This document shows, piece by piece, positions 18,301-26,524 of a DNA stretch of 64,000 bases. The notes below the pieces were generated by a model, which saw only the letters and a list, made by a program, of their open reading frames with translations, had not been told where the DNA came from and ran no database searches. Numbering within the stretch: position 1 is the stretch's first letter; each line of letters opens with the position of its first letter. The translations under genes and the position numbers were made by a program. The stretch is from Treponema sp. UBA6367 (GTDB lineage: Bacteria > Spirochaetota > Spirochaetia > Treponematales > Treponemataceae): NCBI GenBank assembly GCA_002437725.1, contig DJRF01000013.1:1-64000 (forward strand). The letters run 5' to 3'.

Positions 18301-21300
18301 TCAGAAATTACGCCTTGCACAACATTTGAGCTTATTGCGCTTCCGCTTATCTTGATGTTTGTAAGCTTTATTTCCGGACGGTCTGTATTTTGGTCGATTG
18401 TTAATTTGTATGCAGTTTCGCTGCCGTCTTTTGCAACAATTGAACTATTCGTATTGTTTGCATCATCTGTAAAAAGAACTCTAAACTCCACATCTTTTGA
18501 ATCTGAACCATTGTAAAGTGTTGTTGTATCGATTCCAGAAATTGACCAGTTCTGTACTTCAAGGCTTGAAGATGTATATTCAAGATTTTTCCATTCAGAG
18601 CCGTCTGCACTGTCCTTATACTGCAAAACAGGAATTTTATTCTTAGCAAGATTGTCTTCAACAACAGTTCCACTCAATGAAATTGTTTTATTCACTGTGC
18701 TTCCAGAAACTGGCGCATTTATTAAAACTTTTGGCAGAACGTTATCAACGGTAAACGAACCTGCTCTTTCAATTTCAGATAAATTGCCAGCATTGTCTTT
18801 TGCCTGTGCATAAATTGAATACTCTTTTACACTTAAATCTTTAAACTTTTCAAAGTCTGTCAGCGAATAAATACAAGAAGATTCTAATTCTTCAATTTCA
18901 ATGGAATCGCTCATATTTGAATTTGTGCTGATTTTTAAGCAAGCAATGCCGCTTCCATTAATAGTTTCGCTAACATTATCTTCCATTGAATAATTTATTT
19001 TCAGCGAATCATTTTTGCTAAGAACAGCGCCTTCTTTTTCTAGCGAAACACTAGTAATTTTTGGAGCTGTTGTATCTATCTTTAAGAAACATTCTGAATT
19101 TGCTGCAGAATTGCCAACATTATCTGTTGCTGTAAATTTTATTCCAATTGAATCGCCATCGCCTAAATCATCTATTGTTGTAGAATACTTATAGTATTTG
19201 CCGGATTCCGATGCAGTTCCTTCTTCCGTATATTTATCTTTTTCGCGAGAAAGCTCCCTTGTTTCGGTCGCTAAAGTTCTTCCGATATAAGAACAACTTA
19301 CTTTATCTATTCCGCTAGGACTATACCCATTAATATCTGCGACTAAAACCGAAACTTTTACAGATGCTGATTTTTTCCATTTATCGTCAAATACAGAAGA
19401 ATCTTTTTTTATAACAGGAGGATTTCCATCCCCGTTGCAAGTCAGTTCAATTGAAGCAGATTTTCCAAAAATATCTGTCGCCTTAAAATAAAAACGCTGC
19501 TCTCCGTCTTTTATATTTCCAGCAGGAATATCAACTGCCCAAGAGATTTTTCCATCCTTTGCTTCTGCTGTAACAGGAACAACTGATTCTCCTTCTTGTT
19601 TTTTGTACTTAGCAAAGGCATTTTCTACGGCTTGCCAATTTTTTTCATTAGTAGCGGAATCTACAGTTTTTTCCATTACAAAACATTCTATGTTTTCAAG
19701 CTTTGCAAGGTCCGAAAGGCTAACTGTGCCTTTTACAGACATTTTATTAGAAGCCTTTACTTGGCAAGTGTTATTTGTAATATCCACAAAAGAGATTGAA
19801 AGATTGCCTTCTGTTACAAAAATATAACTTTCAGTTTTTGTTGCATGCCATTTTTTGTTTTGCTCGCTTGCAGTATTCCACTCTGTGTCAAAAACTTCTA
19901 TTTGGATTTTATACTTTCCTGCTTTCTGCGGAAGTTTATAAGAAAGCGCATAAGATGTGCTTCCGTCAACTTTATACTCAACAGGATTTGCAGGATTAGT
20001 TTTTGCATTTTCAGAATTTTCCTGTTTTTGAAGCTGCGCATCTTCTACAGAAATTGCCCCTTGCGAACCAATAAGATTTCCACCTTCGTCATATATGTAA
20101 ATCTTTGCGCTTTCCAAACCGTCATCATCGGTTATTGTAAAGTTTGCAGAATTATTGCTTTCTATTCCAAAAGCATTTTGACCGTTTGTTGCCGCTGCCC
20201 AGCTAGAAATTCCATCTGCAGAAGTCTTTCCGTTTGTAAACTTTATTTCAGGATTATCAGTTTTTTGGCTTACAAAGACATCAGTTTTTTGCTGCTCAGA
20301 AACGTTTTCAGCAGTATCTGCAGCAGTTACCTTAAACACCAAAGCATTTTCGTCTAAAAATTCTGTTGTATCAAATTCTTTTTCTATTGTAGAAGAATTA
20401 CCCTCAAATAAAGTTTTTGTATTTGTTCCATCGGTAACAGAAACACAAACATTGTGCAGATTTGTATCTGTTATAACCGCAGAAAACTTTACTTTTCCGT
20501 TTACAGTAAATTTTGTTTCAGATTCTGTAGCTTCTTTTTTAGCAACCGGAGTTATATCGTTTATTTTTATTTCCGGCTTTTTCATATCCACCACAAAAGA
20601 TTTTGTTTCTTTTGAAGCCAGCCCTGTTGAATCCTTTCCTTCAACAGTAAGAGAATACTTAAAGCGGTTGCCGTTCTCTGGAACGCAGCTTGTATAACCG
20701 TTTTCATAGCTTGCAACGCCATTTTTTATATCTTCGATTTTCCAAGCTGCAGAAAGTTTATTGATGTCATCTTCAAAGGAAAGTTCTGCAGAACCTTCAA
20801 CCGTTGCTACTGTTTTCGCATTTATTTCATCTTGCACTATAATTTTATAGACAACGCTAGAAACTTCTGTTTCTTCGGAAATTAAAGTTCCTGAAATTGA
20901 AAACTTGCTCAACTCGTTGGCCATAGCTCCATCGGCAAAACCTGTTATAGAAACAGAAGGAGCAGTTCCAGCAGATTCTCCTATAAATCCAAAGTAATTT
21001 CCATTTGAATTAACCAAAGAATAACCGTCCACATCCTGGCCAGTTGCAGCAAGAACATAATACTTGCCCTTTGTTATTACGGATGGAAGCTCAATAGAAT
21101 CCGTAAAAGTTTCTGCAGAACTTGCCGCATTTGCAGAATAGTCTTTTATTATTTGCCCTTCTGCACTATTTGATTTATAAAACAAGTCTGAATCTTCATA
21201 AATTTTGCTGAGTTTTTCGCTCGTAATTTCCGCATTATTGTAAGGTCCAAACATATAAACTTTTAACGACGAAGGTTTTACGTAACTATCATCAAGGCCC

Positions 21301-22505
21301 GCCTGAACCTTAAAAGTCAAGGAACTCTGCTTTGCAGCCTTGTGCGAACCAAAAGTGGCGCTTTCTTCTCCCTTGAATGAAAATCCCATAATTTCGTAAG
21401 TTGGATTTGCATTTTTGTTGAGATTAAAAACAATTGGAGTTTTTGAAGTAGCTTTTACCCTGTCGTTAAGAATTTTTAAGACTTCTTTTTGACTTGTTTC
21501 GCTCATCTTTTCAGAAGAACTATTTGCAGCTCTGTCCGACGCAGAGCTGTCTGAAGAATCGCTATAAGTTCCATTTATAAGCTTCATAAAAGTTGCTGCG
21601 GAAAGCGCTCCGTATTTTGACGATTTGCTCATAAGGTCTTCATAAACATCGTCATTCAAGTAAAGGCAGCTGTCTGTGGAATTCCCGATGGAAGAAGCTT
21701 CGTTTTTTGTATAATCTTGCCAGACTTCAGCAGAATCTTTTAAAGTTACAGAAGCAAAAAGCTTTTGATTTCCGCCTTGCTCTGTATTATAAATTTTTAG
21801 GTAATTGCGGTGCAGTTCATCTGCCTCTTCTTTTCCAGATTCTACGTCAGAGTTATAGCGCGCTAAAGTAACGTTGATTCCATCAGTTTTATCAATGCTT
21901 TTTTCAGAAAGAACTGCCTTAGGCTGCCCGGACAAATCTGATTTTTCATAAACAGAAAGCGAAAGCTCATAAATCTCGTGAGCATCGCCTACAGTGCCAA
22001 CAATTTTTAAAATCGAGCCAAAAGAACTTGGCGCGTCGGCATTTGTTGTCCCAGGATTTTTTATAACAAAAACAGGAGGCGTGTTGTCAAGTTCAATGGT
22101 TCTATAATTTGGAGCAGATTTTTGCTTTGAAGAATCTTCTGCAGTAACGCAAAATGTATAAGTTCCATCTTTTAGTTTATAAGAACCATCTTTATTTTCA
22201 TTAATTTTACAAGCCCAGGAACCGTCTTTTTCAGGAGGAAACGATCCAAAATCAATTGATTCCTTTGTTTCTGTATTAACAGCAGAAACTGAAATTGACG
22301 CAACGCCTTTATCATCAGAACAAGTTCCCGCCAAATAAAACCAATCGCGAATGACTTTAGAAGCTGGCGGATAAGTTATTTCAACCTTAGGAACTTCGGT
22401 ATCAACGGCATCTCCTAGACCAACATTGCAGGAAAACAAAACAGAAAGAATTATTGCAAAAAAAGAAAATATAAAAGCTGAAACAATTAATGATTTTTTA
22501 GACAT
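12327..22505 (-). CDS. Giant Ig-repeat surface lipoprotein B with CBM26-like module
   Basis: The product is 3392 residues. The signal peptide ends in lipobox LFSC followed by NVGLGDAVDT. Residues of about 30-2700 are serial bacterial Ig-like modules with recurring linkers (LDNTPP, IDTTAP, VDNVLP, IDKTVP, IDSETP, IDSTAP); I count at least eight clear ones. From about residue 2765 the character changes to a region rich in Tyr, Asn, Ser and Gly. Into this is set a segment at about 2995-3095 that resembles a family-26 starch-binding module (IYAWNG, PGDTM, YYIYKMPS, LILNNAS, KKTADL, GVYEWNGS). GGAG lies 7 nt before the ATG. It is a colinear paralogue of the protein at 1-6511. Surface location and glycan binding are inferences; CBM26 assignment is by motif only. 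Confidence 0.88.
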   Translation of the reverse strand: MSKKSLIVSAFIFSFFAIILSVLFSCNVGLGDAVDTEVPKVEITYPPASKVIRDWFYLAGTCSDDKGVASISVSAVNTETKESIDFGSFPPEKDGSWACKINENKDGSYKLKDGTYTFCVTAEDSSKQKSAPNYRTIELDNTPPVFVIKNPGTTNADAPSSFGSILKIVGTVGDAHEIYELSLSVYEKSDLSGQPKAVLSEKSIDKTDGINVTLARYNSDVESGKEEADELHRNYLKIYNTEQGGNQKLFASVTLKDSAEVWQDYTKNEASSIGNSTDSCLYLNDDVYEDLMSKSSKYGALSAATFMKLINGTYSDSSDSSASDRAANSSSEKMSETSQKEVLKILNDRVKATSKTPIVFNLNKNANPTYEIMGFSFKGEESATFGSHKAAKQSSLTFKVQAGLDDSYVKPSSLKVYMFGPYNNAEITSEKLSKIYEDSDLFYKSNSAEGQIIKDYSANAASSAETFTDSIELPSVITKGKYYVLAATGQDVDGYSLVNSNGNYFGFIGESAGTAPSVSITGFADGAMANELSKFSISGTLISEETEVSSVVYKIIVQDEINAKTVATVEGSAELSFEDDINKLSAAWKIEDIKNGVASYENGYTSCVPENGNRFKYSLTVEGKDSTGLASKETKSFVVDMKKPEIKINDITPVAKKEATESETKFTVNGKVKFSAVITDTNLHNVCVSVTDGTNTKTLFEGNSSTIEKEFDTTEFLDENALVFKVTAADTAENVSEQQKTDVFVSQKTDNPEIKFTNGKTSADGISSWAAATNGQNAFGIESNNSANFTITDDDGLESAKIYIYDEGGNLIGSQGAISVEDAQLQKQENSENAKTNPANPVEYKVDGSTSYALSYKLPQKAGKYKIQIEVFDTEWNTASEQNKKWHATKTESYIFVTEGNLSISFVDITNNTCQVKASNKMSVKGTVSLSDLAKLENIECFVMEKTVDSATNEKNWQAVENAFAKYKKQEGESVVPVTAEAKDGKISWAVDIPAGNIKDGEQRFYFKATDIFGKSASIELTCNGDGNPPVIKKDSSVFDDKWKKSASVKVSVLVADINGYSPSGIDKVSCSYIGRTLATETRELSREKDKYTEEGTASESGKYYKYSTTIDDLGDGDSIGIKFTATDNVGNSAANSECFLKIDTTAPKITSVSLEKEGAVLSKNDSLKINYSMEDNVSETINGSGIACLKISTNSNMSDSIEIEELESSCIYSLTDFEKFKDLSVKEYSIYAQAKDNAGNLSEIERAGSFTVDNVLPKVLINAPVSGSTVNKTISLSGTVVEDNLAKNKIPVLQYKDSADGSEWKNLEYTSSSLEVQNWSISGIDTTTLYNGSDSKDVEFRVLFTDDANNTNSSIVAKDGSETAYKLTIDQNTDRPEIKLTNIKISGSAISSNVVQGVISDDDGVAEKVELYRIDKSDYTADSTPKTSGSKWKEITVESGTGIWKTELQESENQGSKSWYFYVIDENGGEFCTASTSALQRIYLSDSASSKTDNTAGVSFFYDSVAPEVKISVSQDDATYGETNTIFGGAEGSGKNKVYVKAEVTEEVGMSAANPVTLFVGGIKQEQASGYPSCQESTNASGIKVYTYKFAPIDISGSGYKDGQLAISVTAEDSAGLFNKDMMNITIDKTVPTVKIVSPTTAISDAVSAAISLKGTVLDNASSIERLMYTIPKKGVEDEAQEWKDVGTSSSWEIKFASGAPDSTDSLVYYVTAKNGGDFAYQITASGTENIYKVPIWFKAKDSAGNIGIIKDQYVFADSAGGKPKAWINSPEEGATTSGVVTIYGGAIDNVSVSKVCVQIDANNDGNFDESDFNYIKNTWTTDKDELKTSLQGSQSDWYILANGTNSWKLNVDSDQIPEKDGFKNLRIRVKAVDSDSLSREWTKPITVKIDSETPVIKNLKLVQYGSGVTPVDSSVPVTEREYISGMYISNVSVANKGKWYLVGEVSDNQSVSSITFEMITSSTQNNIRLESEDEIKPNASTYNLQVPLKTDESGVISYAIKAKDNNTGETTVSVTINIDSTAPSLYNTSNSETLHPEDKLRLKSLGKVLGTGSENATVVNSDNYFTFGDYVSESGSGLAYLAFYFERKGSGGNRIYNPMFSEDGNNKTVYNQRPAAPANGDVYINDDGLAAMYIEDSSRTSEDSIKLVSANPNVRKGGLIKIAGSYSLITEVDGTKVKFSPTASTSFTGAEIIFAQVVDHQIIETPKTDGGVENDDGDEMVETINQTGSSYNWTASVNSNNIPDGPITIHVVVIDNAGNISKGCIDTKVENNRPRIAKVMLATDLNGNGKFDYDASSAPVTGLDSVNNRTADGAEFGEFSFYSAMDSKSTNLKSEVELKSGDFKVIGGLAVLPEFVGGNGDILYMAKYSASSESTDYKQFATGATSTGLSKLVSKTDLTGSMTDFEYKFANKYTNSSSVTYKDLISEKGGIILNSVPQNYISFTFWDSTEETTPGTDSQWAHLMIPVTVLSSETEKPVPTITPFYWENKSENSVYKDNGNLLGHIELEGDLTSEITNAYGDTSSLKKPKVSGKIKIEGTVTDNVRISSISIGFDDLFSSTTLANYDSGTWKNVSPLPPNGVVSFEAEDVSISQKGHEAKFTLVVDTEKLTGVAGKDKNITISATDWKGNTSAAGTVQTTASAKTAMYTVDVVPYVTQVWTDLSEFYRSAPSVYARSAKGKYPVNENETITLKGYNLGNSPKVTLNGVSLTGSALSYNIGETAKSGKLEVVVEDIKGINNLNNDTVEYNKQPNEVNNNILNDNLEFDVWQFKAAATAKNGPILQPHMKVGPSGELGFSYANATLYFNMPGKASNSTTYGQTPFGRNFGGFTQNTFTYDSNGNAYGVALCPDTSGEAGMSANLQFFSRTSGLYEGEGGGDLNNNYYNQNYARRIENTSIKLDGSSISQQINRILSPSMATYTENEITYVYVAYYDELSRQVRFRVGSVGSSGNDIGMGLVDLAGSGVTGRVAGSNDEPKLNKNTTRDSISGYNSSSSPSVETVNVASVTSDIYVRVKSSYNYNHIYAWNGYSTSSYPGDTMTLVNGYYIYKMPSTSSTSLILNNASDKKTADLSISSSGVYEWNGSSLVKMTSGTISYQPPASSMLSYDGYKYCHVVAASGVSGGSAEYASATSKRAGQYVAVGSLSDGTAIMAWYDSGSGRLALSYNESPRTAQTTLAGGTATWQNNSYYVSDSDIRAGTHVSMAVDKGDGVHIAYYSASGGDLYYSYIANPKQKIVTRTVMVDSYGSVGTYSMIDVAKDSDYGNFVPYISFRCESNADTTASVKIAYPVYWDKTGNVLSGVDSYDRYTGNWEVSVVPTDNTPLTDYTNVGMNKNSSGVKKVFASGTDISKSWSASFAVSDSTTVYGNGTENPVVSYAVSENGVLEMAQKK

Positions 22506-22653
22506 AATTTCGCTCCGTAGATTTTTTTTACATCAGTTCAATTTTTTTAGTACCCTTATATTCTCCACCGATTTTTAAAATAAAGCAACTTTTTTTTTAT
22601 AAAGCCTTAATTTCAAAACAAACATTCAGCAACGCAAATTGTCAATGCAAATA

Positions 22654-22681
22654 TTGCAATTTCAAAATTTTGATTTAGAAT
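22654..22681 (+). promoter_or_regulatory. Candidate leaderless promoter of the methyltransferase gene
   Basis: TTGCAA, a 16-bp spacer and TAGAAT ending 6 nt before the ATG at 22688. No Shine-Dalgarno sequence fits between, so transcription would begin at or next to the start codon. Confidence 0.45.
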
Positions 22682-22687
22682 AGAAGA

Positions 22688-23419
22688 ATGGAGTTTTTTT
22701 CCAACCTTACAGAATATTACGACGAGTTATTTCCTGTAACAGATTCATTAAAAAGTTTTTTTTCAAATCTCTCAAAAAACTGCTGTAAACCCATAAATTT
22801 TTTAGACATCGGCTGCGGCACAGGAACGTTGGACTTTGACTTAGCAAAAAAAGGATTCAACGTAACCGGCATTGACGCAAACAGAGCTTTAATAAACTCA
22901 GCAGCCTTAAAACGCAGGACACAACTTCTTTCTATTCGTTTTTTTTACCTTTCCACAAAAGAAATGACTTCCTTTTTAGGTAGAAAATTCTACAATATAG
23001 TATTTTGTGGCAACAGTCGCTTAATATTTTTAAAAACAGAGCAAGCCTTGCTTTCTTTTTTTAAAGATTGTACGCAATTGCTTGCAGAAAATGGATTTCT
23101 TGTTCTTCACTTGCAAAATTTTGAGCCTTTAGAATCAAAAAAGCGCATGGAACTTCCTAAAAAAACCAGCCTTCGAGCGCAATTATCTAGCGTTATAAAT
23201 CAAACAGAAACAAAAACAGTTTTAACACAGAAGATTGAAATCTCAAAAGAAAAGACTATTCCTGTTTTAGAAAAAGAACCTGTTCTTCCCATAACTCAAA
23301 AGCATATATTGAATTACGGCAAGAAAGCGGGATTTTCCAAAATCCAGTTTTATTCAGATTTTAACCGTTCACCCTTTGCAAAAGACTCCATAGAACTCGT
23401 TTGCATTCTAAAATTGTAA
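22688..23419 (+). CDS. Class I SAM-dependent methyltransferase
   Basis: The product is 243 residues. Motif I is clear (FLDIGCGTGTLDFDLAKKG at about 38-56), followed by the acidic end of beta-strand 2 (VTGIDAN). The later strand with YNIVFCGNSR and FLVLHLQNF is typical of the Rossmann-like methyltransferase fold. The C-terminal half is less conserved and probably binds the substrate, which cannot be told from sequence. It stands alone between the giant lipoprotein (divergent) and ricT (convergent). No cofactor besides SAM is suggested. Confidence 0.8.
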   Translation: MEFFSNLTEYYDELFPVTDSLKSFFSNLSKNCCKPINFLDIGCGTGTLDFDLAKKGFNVTGIDANRALINSAALKRRTQLLSIRFFYLSTKEMTSFLGRKFYNIVFCGNSRLIFLKTEQALLSFFKDCTQLLAENGFLVLHLQNFEPLESKKRMELPKKTSLRAQLSSVINQTETKTVLTQKIEISKEKTIPVLEKEPVLPITQKHILNYGKKAGFSKIQFYSDFNRSPFAKDSIELVCILKL

Positions 23420-23436
23420 ATTCGCTTGCGTTTTTG

Positions 23437-23457
23437 TTCATTTTCCTAAAAACTCGA
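23437..23457. repeat. 21-nt dispersed repeat, copy 1
   Basis: An exact 21-nt match to 56814-56834, in the convergent gap between the methyltransferase and ricT. In copy 2 this segment is one arm of a 14-bp stem; here the matching arm is missing and only GTTTTT/AAAAAC can pair. Confidence 0.75.
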
Positions 23458-23469
23458 GGTCTGGGGTAA

Positions 23470-24387
23470 CTACTGAATACGCCATTTATTGTTTTCTTTT
23501 ACAAATCTTTTTGCATTTACTTCCAACAAGCGGCCATCTTCACCCAGCATTTTTACCATAGATGTAAGAAGATTTACTTCTGTTATTTTAAAATTCGTGC
23601 CGTCGTAGTAAATATGCAAACCTTCTGTTGGAACTTTTTTCTTTGCCTCGTTATACCAATCAAATTCATAAGAAAGACAGCACAGAAGCCTTCCGCACTG
23701 ACCGCTGATTTTCATGGAATTCAAAGAAAGGTTTTGATCCTTTGCCATTCTAATGGAAACGGGTCTAAGTTTATCGCTCACGCCGTGGCAACAAAAAGGT
23801 CTTCCGCAAACACCAAGACCGCCTATAATCCGTGATTCATCCCTTACACCAATCTGGCGCAGTTCAATACGCATTTTAAAAACGCTTACCAAATCTTTTA
23901 CAAGCTCACGGAAATCAACCCTATTTTCAGAACTAAAAAAGAAAAGAGCTTTCTGTTCATCTATTAAAAAATGAACGGTTATAAGCTTCATGTCCAATTT
24001 GTGGATGGCAACTTTTTCTTTAAATACTTTAAACGCTTCTTCTTCTTTTGATTTATTTTCGCGGACTTTTTCAAGATCTTCGTCAGTCGCCTTGCGGTCA
24101 ATAGCGACAATATCGCAAAGCTTTATTCCAATAGGTCTTTTCGACTGTCCCAAAACTTTTGCAATATCCTTACCGTAGCGAGTTTGAACAATAACAAAAT
24201 CGCCTACTTTTACATCAAGATTCTTTTCATTTTTTGCATAAAGAGATTCGCATGAATAAGAAAGCTTTAAGCAGAACAGAGGCCTGTCTAAAACAAGGTC
24301 TTCCTTTTGTTCATAGTTTTCGTTATCTTCAAGGCTAGAAAGATTTTCGCTTTCATCATCTATATCATTTTCAAAAATATCGCTCAC
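23470..24387 (-). CDS. ricT: RicT/PSP1-domain protein
   Basis: The product is 305 residues with a GTG start at 24387-24385 and GGAG 6 nt upstream. After an acidic N-terminal 35 residues comes the PSP1 domain (VGDFVIVQTRYGKDIAKVLG, then VHFLIDEQKALFFFS and FRMRIELRQIGVRDE-like KMRIELRQIGVRDE). The family's cysteine cluster follows (CGRPFCCHG, then CGRLLCCL). In Bacillus, RicT (YaaT) works with RicA/RicF, binds Fe-S clusters and affects RNase Y and phosphorelay output; partners here are unknown. The gene sits just downstream of yaaR-like, bactofilin and M23 genes on the same strand, and in Bacillus YaaR and YaaT are also near neighbours. Confidence 0.88.
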   Translation of the reverse strand: MSDIFENDIDDESENLSSLEDNENYEQKEDLVLDRPLFCLKLSYSCESLYAKNEKNLDVKVGDFVIVQTRYGKDIAKVLGQSKRPIGIKLCDIVAIDRKATDEDLEKVRENKSKEEEAFKVFKEKVAIHKLDMKLITVHFLIDEQKALFFFSSENRVDFRELVKDLVSVFKMRIELRQIGVRDESRIIGGLGVCGRPFCCHGVSDKLRPVSIRMAKDQNLSLNSMKISGQCGRLLCCLSYEFDWYNEAKKKVPTEGLHIYYDGTNFKITEVNLLTSMVKMLGEDGRLLEVNAKRFVKENNKWRIQ

Positions 24388-24431
24388 ATTTGTCTCCGCA
24401 AATATTTAAATAAGTAGAACAATTATATCAG

Positions 24432-24992
24432 TTATATTGCAAAAAAATCTACAATCATTCCTTTAATTTCATCTACTTGTGCTAAAACTTTTAACTTTTC
24501 AGCGTGATTTTGCAAAATCATCTGAGTAAGTTCTGTTAATTTTTTATTAACAATGTTTATTTGCACATAAGGGTCTTTGTCGCGTACATCAGAAAAAAAC
24601 GGACTTATTCCCCTTACCCTAGCTTTTCCAATTCTTTTTCTAGTAGAAATTTCGTATGCGTTTTTTTCAACAAATTTTAAAAACTGGCCTACAGCCTGCC
24701 TAAATTTTACGATAGAAGCGTTATCCATTTTATCAGAAAGCTCATCGCCAGCCATGTCTATGGCATCTTTTAAATAAACAACGGCTTCTTCAAGAGATAG
24801 CCCCGCAATTTGAGGCGGAAGCCCCGCATTCGCCAAATTTTCTATTTCTTGCTGTTTTTCTAAAATTGAAGAAAAAATCTTTTTCTTATTGTTTTTTACT
24901 TTTGACTGTTCCTGCTCTTTTTGAACGTTCTTAGCATTTAACGCTGTGGTTGAAAAAAGAAGCGATGAATTCAATGGGTCTATAGAATTCAT
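24432..24992 (-). CDS. YaaR/DUF327 family protein
   Basis: The product is 186 residues. A low-complexity basic/glutamine N-terminus (about 1-45) precedes a helical domain typical of the YaaR family: LSLEEAVVYLKDAIDMAGDEL, a FRQAVGQFLKFVEKNAYEI helix, and a C-terminal helix ending in VDEIKGMIVDFFAI. The ATG overlaps the bactofilin stop by one base (TAATG), which indicates translational coupling. The molecular function of the family is not known. The constant company of bactofilin and M23 peptidase genes suggests a link to cell-envelope shape, which is inference. Confidence 0.8.
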   Translation of the reverse strand: MNSIDPLNSSLLFSTTALNAKNVQKEQEQSKVKNNKKKIFSSILEKQQEIENLANAGLPPQIAGLSLEEAVVYLKDAIDMAGDELSDKMDNASIVKFRQAVGQFLKFVEKNAYEISTRKRIGKARVRGISPFFSDVRDKDPYVQINIVNKKLTELTQMILQNHAEKLKVLAQVDEIKGMIVDFFAI

Positions 24993-25402
24993 TAAAACTT
25001 TGCCTTATCAAGGATTGCTTTCTCTTCAAGGAACGCATTGACTTCCTTATCAAAACGCTCTTCGTTCCATATAGAAATGCAGTGTCCATGAAAAACAACT
25101 TTGTCTTCCATTCGAACTTTTCTTGTTAGAATATTGCCGACTACCGCAGAGGAAGAAAGGAGCTTTACACCTTCGCGCGCAGAAATATCTCCAAAAACAA
25201 TTCCGCCTACTATTACAGATTTTGCAGTTATGTTTCCACGGATTCTTGCTTTTTCGCTTATAATCACGGCTCCATCTGTATCAAGATTTCCGTCAATATC
25301 TCCATCAACGCGAATAAAACCGTTCACTTTTAAATTTCCGCTAACAAAAGAACCGTTGCCTATTAAAGTATTTATAGAAATATCATCTGTACGAAGTGCC
25401 AT
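24992..25402 (-). CDS. Bactofilin (polymer-forming cytoskeletal protein)
   Basis: The product is 136 residues, normal for bactofilins. A short N-terminal tail is followed by the right-handed beta-helix core with regular hydrophobic/glycine rungs (FVSGNLKVNGFIRVDGDIDG, then GAVIISEKARIRGNI, GGIVFGDISA, SAVVGNI) and a charged C-terminal tail. Bactofilins polymerise without nucleotide and place cell-wall enzymes; with an M23 peptidase they set helical or curved shape in several bacteria. It starts 3 nt after the M23 stop and overlaps the yaaR-like start, so the three genes form one operon. Confidence 0.92.
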   Translation of the reverse strand: MALRTDDISINTLIGNGSFVSGNLKVNGFIRVDGDIDGNLDTDGAVIISEKARIRGNITAKSVIVGGIVFGDISAREGVKLLSSSAVVGNILTRKVRMEDKVVFHGHCISIWNEERFDKEVNAFLEEKAILDKAKF

Positions 25403-25405
25403 AAT

Positions 25406-26431
25406 CTATCTTTTTAATTTGACGTTAATGTATTTACTTGGATCAACTACATCAGAACCGATGTGTACTTCGTAGTGAAGATGCGGACCTGTAGTTACAC
25501 CTGTATTGCCAATGTAGCCAATGATTTGACCTTGATTTACATACTCTCCTTTTTTTACGCGGAATGCGCTCATGTGCGCAAATCGTGTATAAATTCCGTG
25601 CTTGTGCCTGATAATAACGTAATTTCCAAAACTTGCATCGTATCCGGCAGTAACAACCTGACCGTTTGCGGTTGCCATTATAGGATCTCCGGAGCGCCAA
25701 GTAGAAAAGTCTATTCCCTTATGAATGTACCACTGCCCAGTAATCGGGTGAATATTTGGTCCAAACATCATTGAAATATGAACGTTCGGATTTGTTACAG
25801 GCCATATATTAGGAATCTCTTTAAACAAGGTTGCCTGATTTTCCAGCATTTTTCCAATCTGCTCAATAGGCTGCACAGAATCTTCAAGGTAAGCCGTAAG
25901 AGAACGTATATCTTGCGTTTCGTGCAAAGAACCTTCAACCGAATCCTTGGAACTAAACAGAGAAGAGAGGTCTCCATTGCTTACAGACGCTTTTGAAACG
26001 TTGTCGCCGTGATCCAATCCCAGCAAAGCCAATGACTGCGAAAGCGACGCCTGAAACCTTTTTGCAGCTTGCAAAAGATTCGTGTTTTCATCCCTAAGCT
26101 CATCAAGGCTAGCCATTGTTTCTCGGTTTTTAGAAACAAGACTGTTTATTTCCAACTTTGAAACTACTGTATTTTTATTAAAGAAAAAGAACGAAACGAC
26201 TATTCCTATTACGATAAGAAATCCCATGCTGAGCGCAAAAACATTTGTTTGAAAATTCAAAACCTTGCTCTGCGAGTGCGGAACTATCATAATTGTAAGC
26301 TTGCTATCAAAAATCTTAAATACGCGAACAAAAAAGTTCTTTATACCTTTTATAAACGAAATAAAACCGTTATGAACATCAGAGGCAAATTTCTTTTCTA
26401 TTTTTTTATATCTTTTTTGTGTCTTTGACAA
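25406..26431 (-). CDS. Membrane-anchored M23 (LytM-type) peptidoglycan peptidase
   Basis: The product is 341 residues from a TTG start with GGGG 6 nt upstream. A basic cytoplasmic tail of about 45 residues precedes a single membrane helix (about 55-80), then a coiled-coil linker (about 85-120). The M23 domain fills about residues 225-330, with the zinc ligands visible in HKGIDFSTW and GPHLHYEVHIG, plus the conserved NGQVVTAGYDASFGNYVIIRH. It probably cuts peptide cross-links in the periplasm. The directly following bactofilin gene suggests that the cytoplasmic tail meets the bactofilin polymer, as in known bactofilin-LmdC pairs. Confidence 0.92.
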   Translation of the reverse strand: MSKTQKRYKKIEKKFASDVHNGFISFIKGIKNFFVRVFKIFDSKLTIMIVPHSQSKVLNFQTNVFALSMGFLIVIGIVVSFFFFNKNTVVSKLEINSLVSKNRETMASLDELRDENTNLLQAAKRFQASLSQSLALLGLDHGDNVSKASVSNGDLSSLFSSKDSVEGSLHETQDIRSLTAYLEDSVQPIEQIGKMLENQATLFKEIPNIWPVTNPNVHISMMFGPNIHPITGQWYIHKGIDFSTWRSGDPIMATANGQVVTAGYDASFGNYVIIRHKHGIYTRFAHMSAFRVKKGEYVNQGQIIGYIGNTGVTTGPHLHYEVHIGSDVVDPSKYINVKLKR

Positions 26432-26524
26432 TTTTTACCCCATCAAACAATTCGCTGAAAACCACCTATAGCACAGTAAAGTATATCATAGTAGATTAAA
26501 ATGTGTCAAACTCTGCGATTAAAG

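Noticed and set aside
1..22505. Many plus-strand open frames opposite the giant lipoproteins
   Set aside because: They lack ribosome sites and family motifs, and lie antisense to a continuous, well-structured minus-strand coding frame.
12327..22505. Giant gene as a non-ribosomal peptide or polyketide synthase
   Set aside because: There are no carrier or catalytic motifs; it has a lipobox and serial beta-sandwich modules instead.
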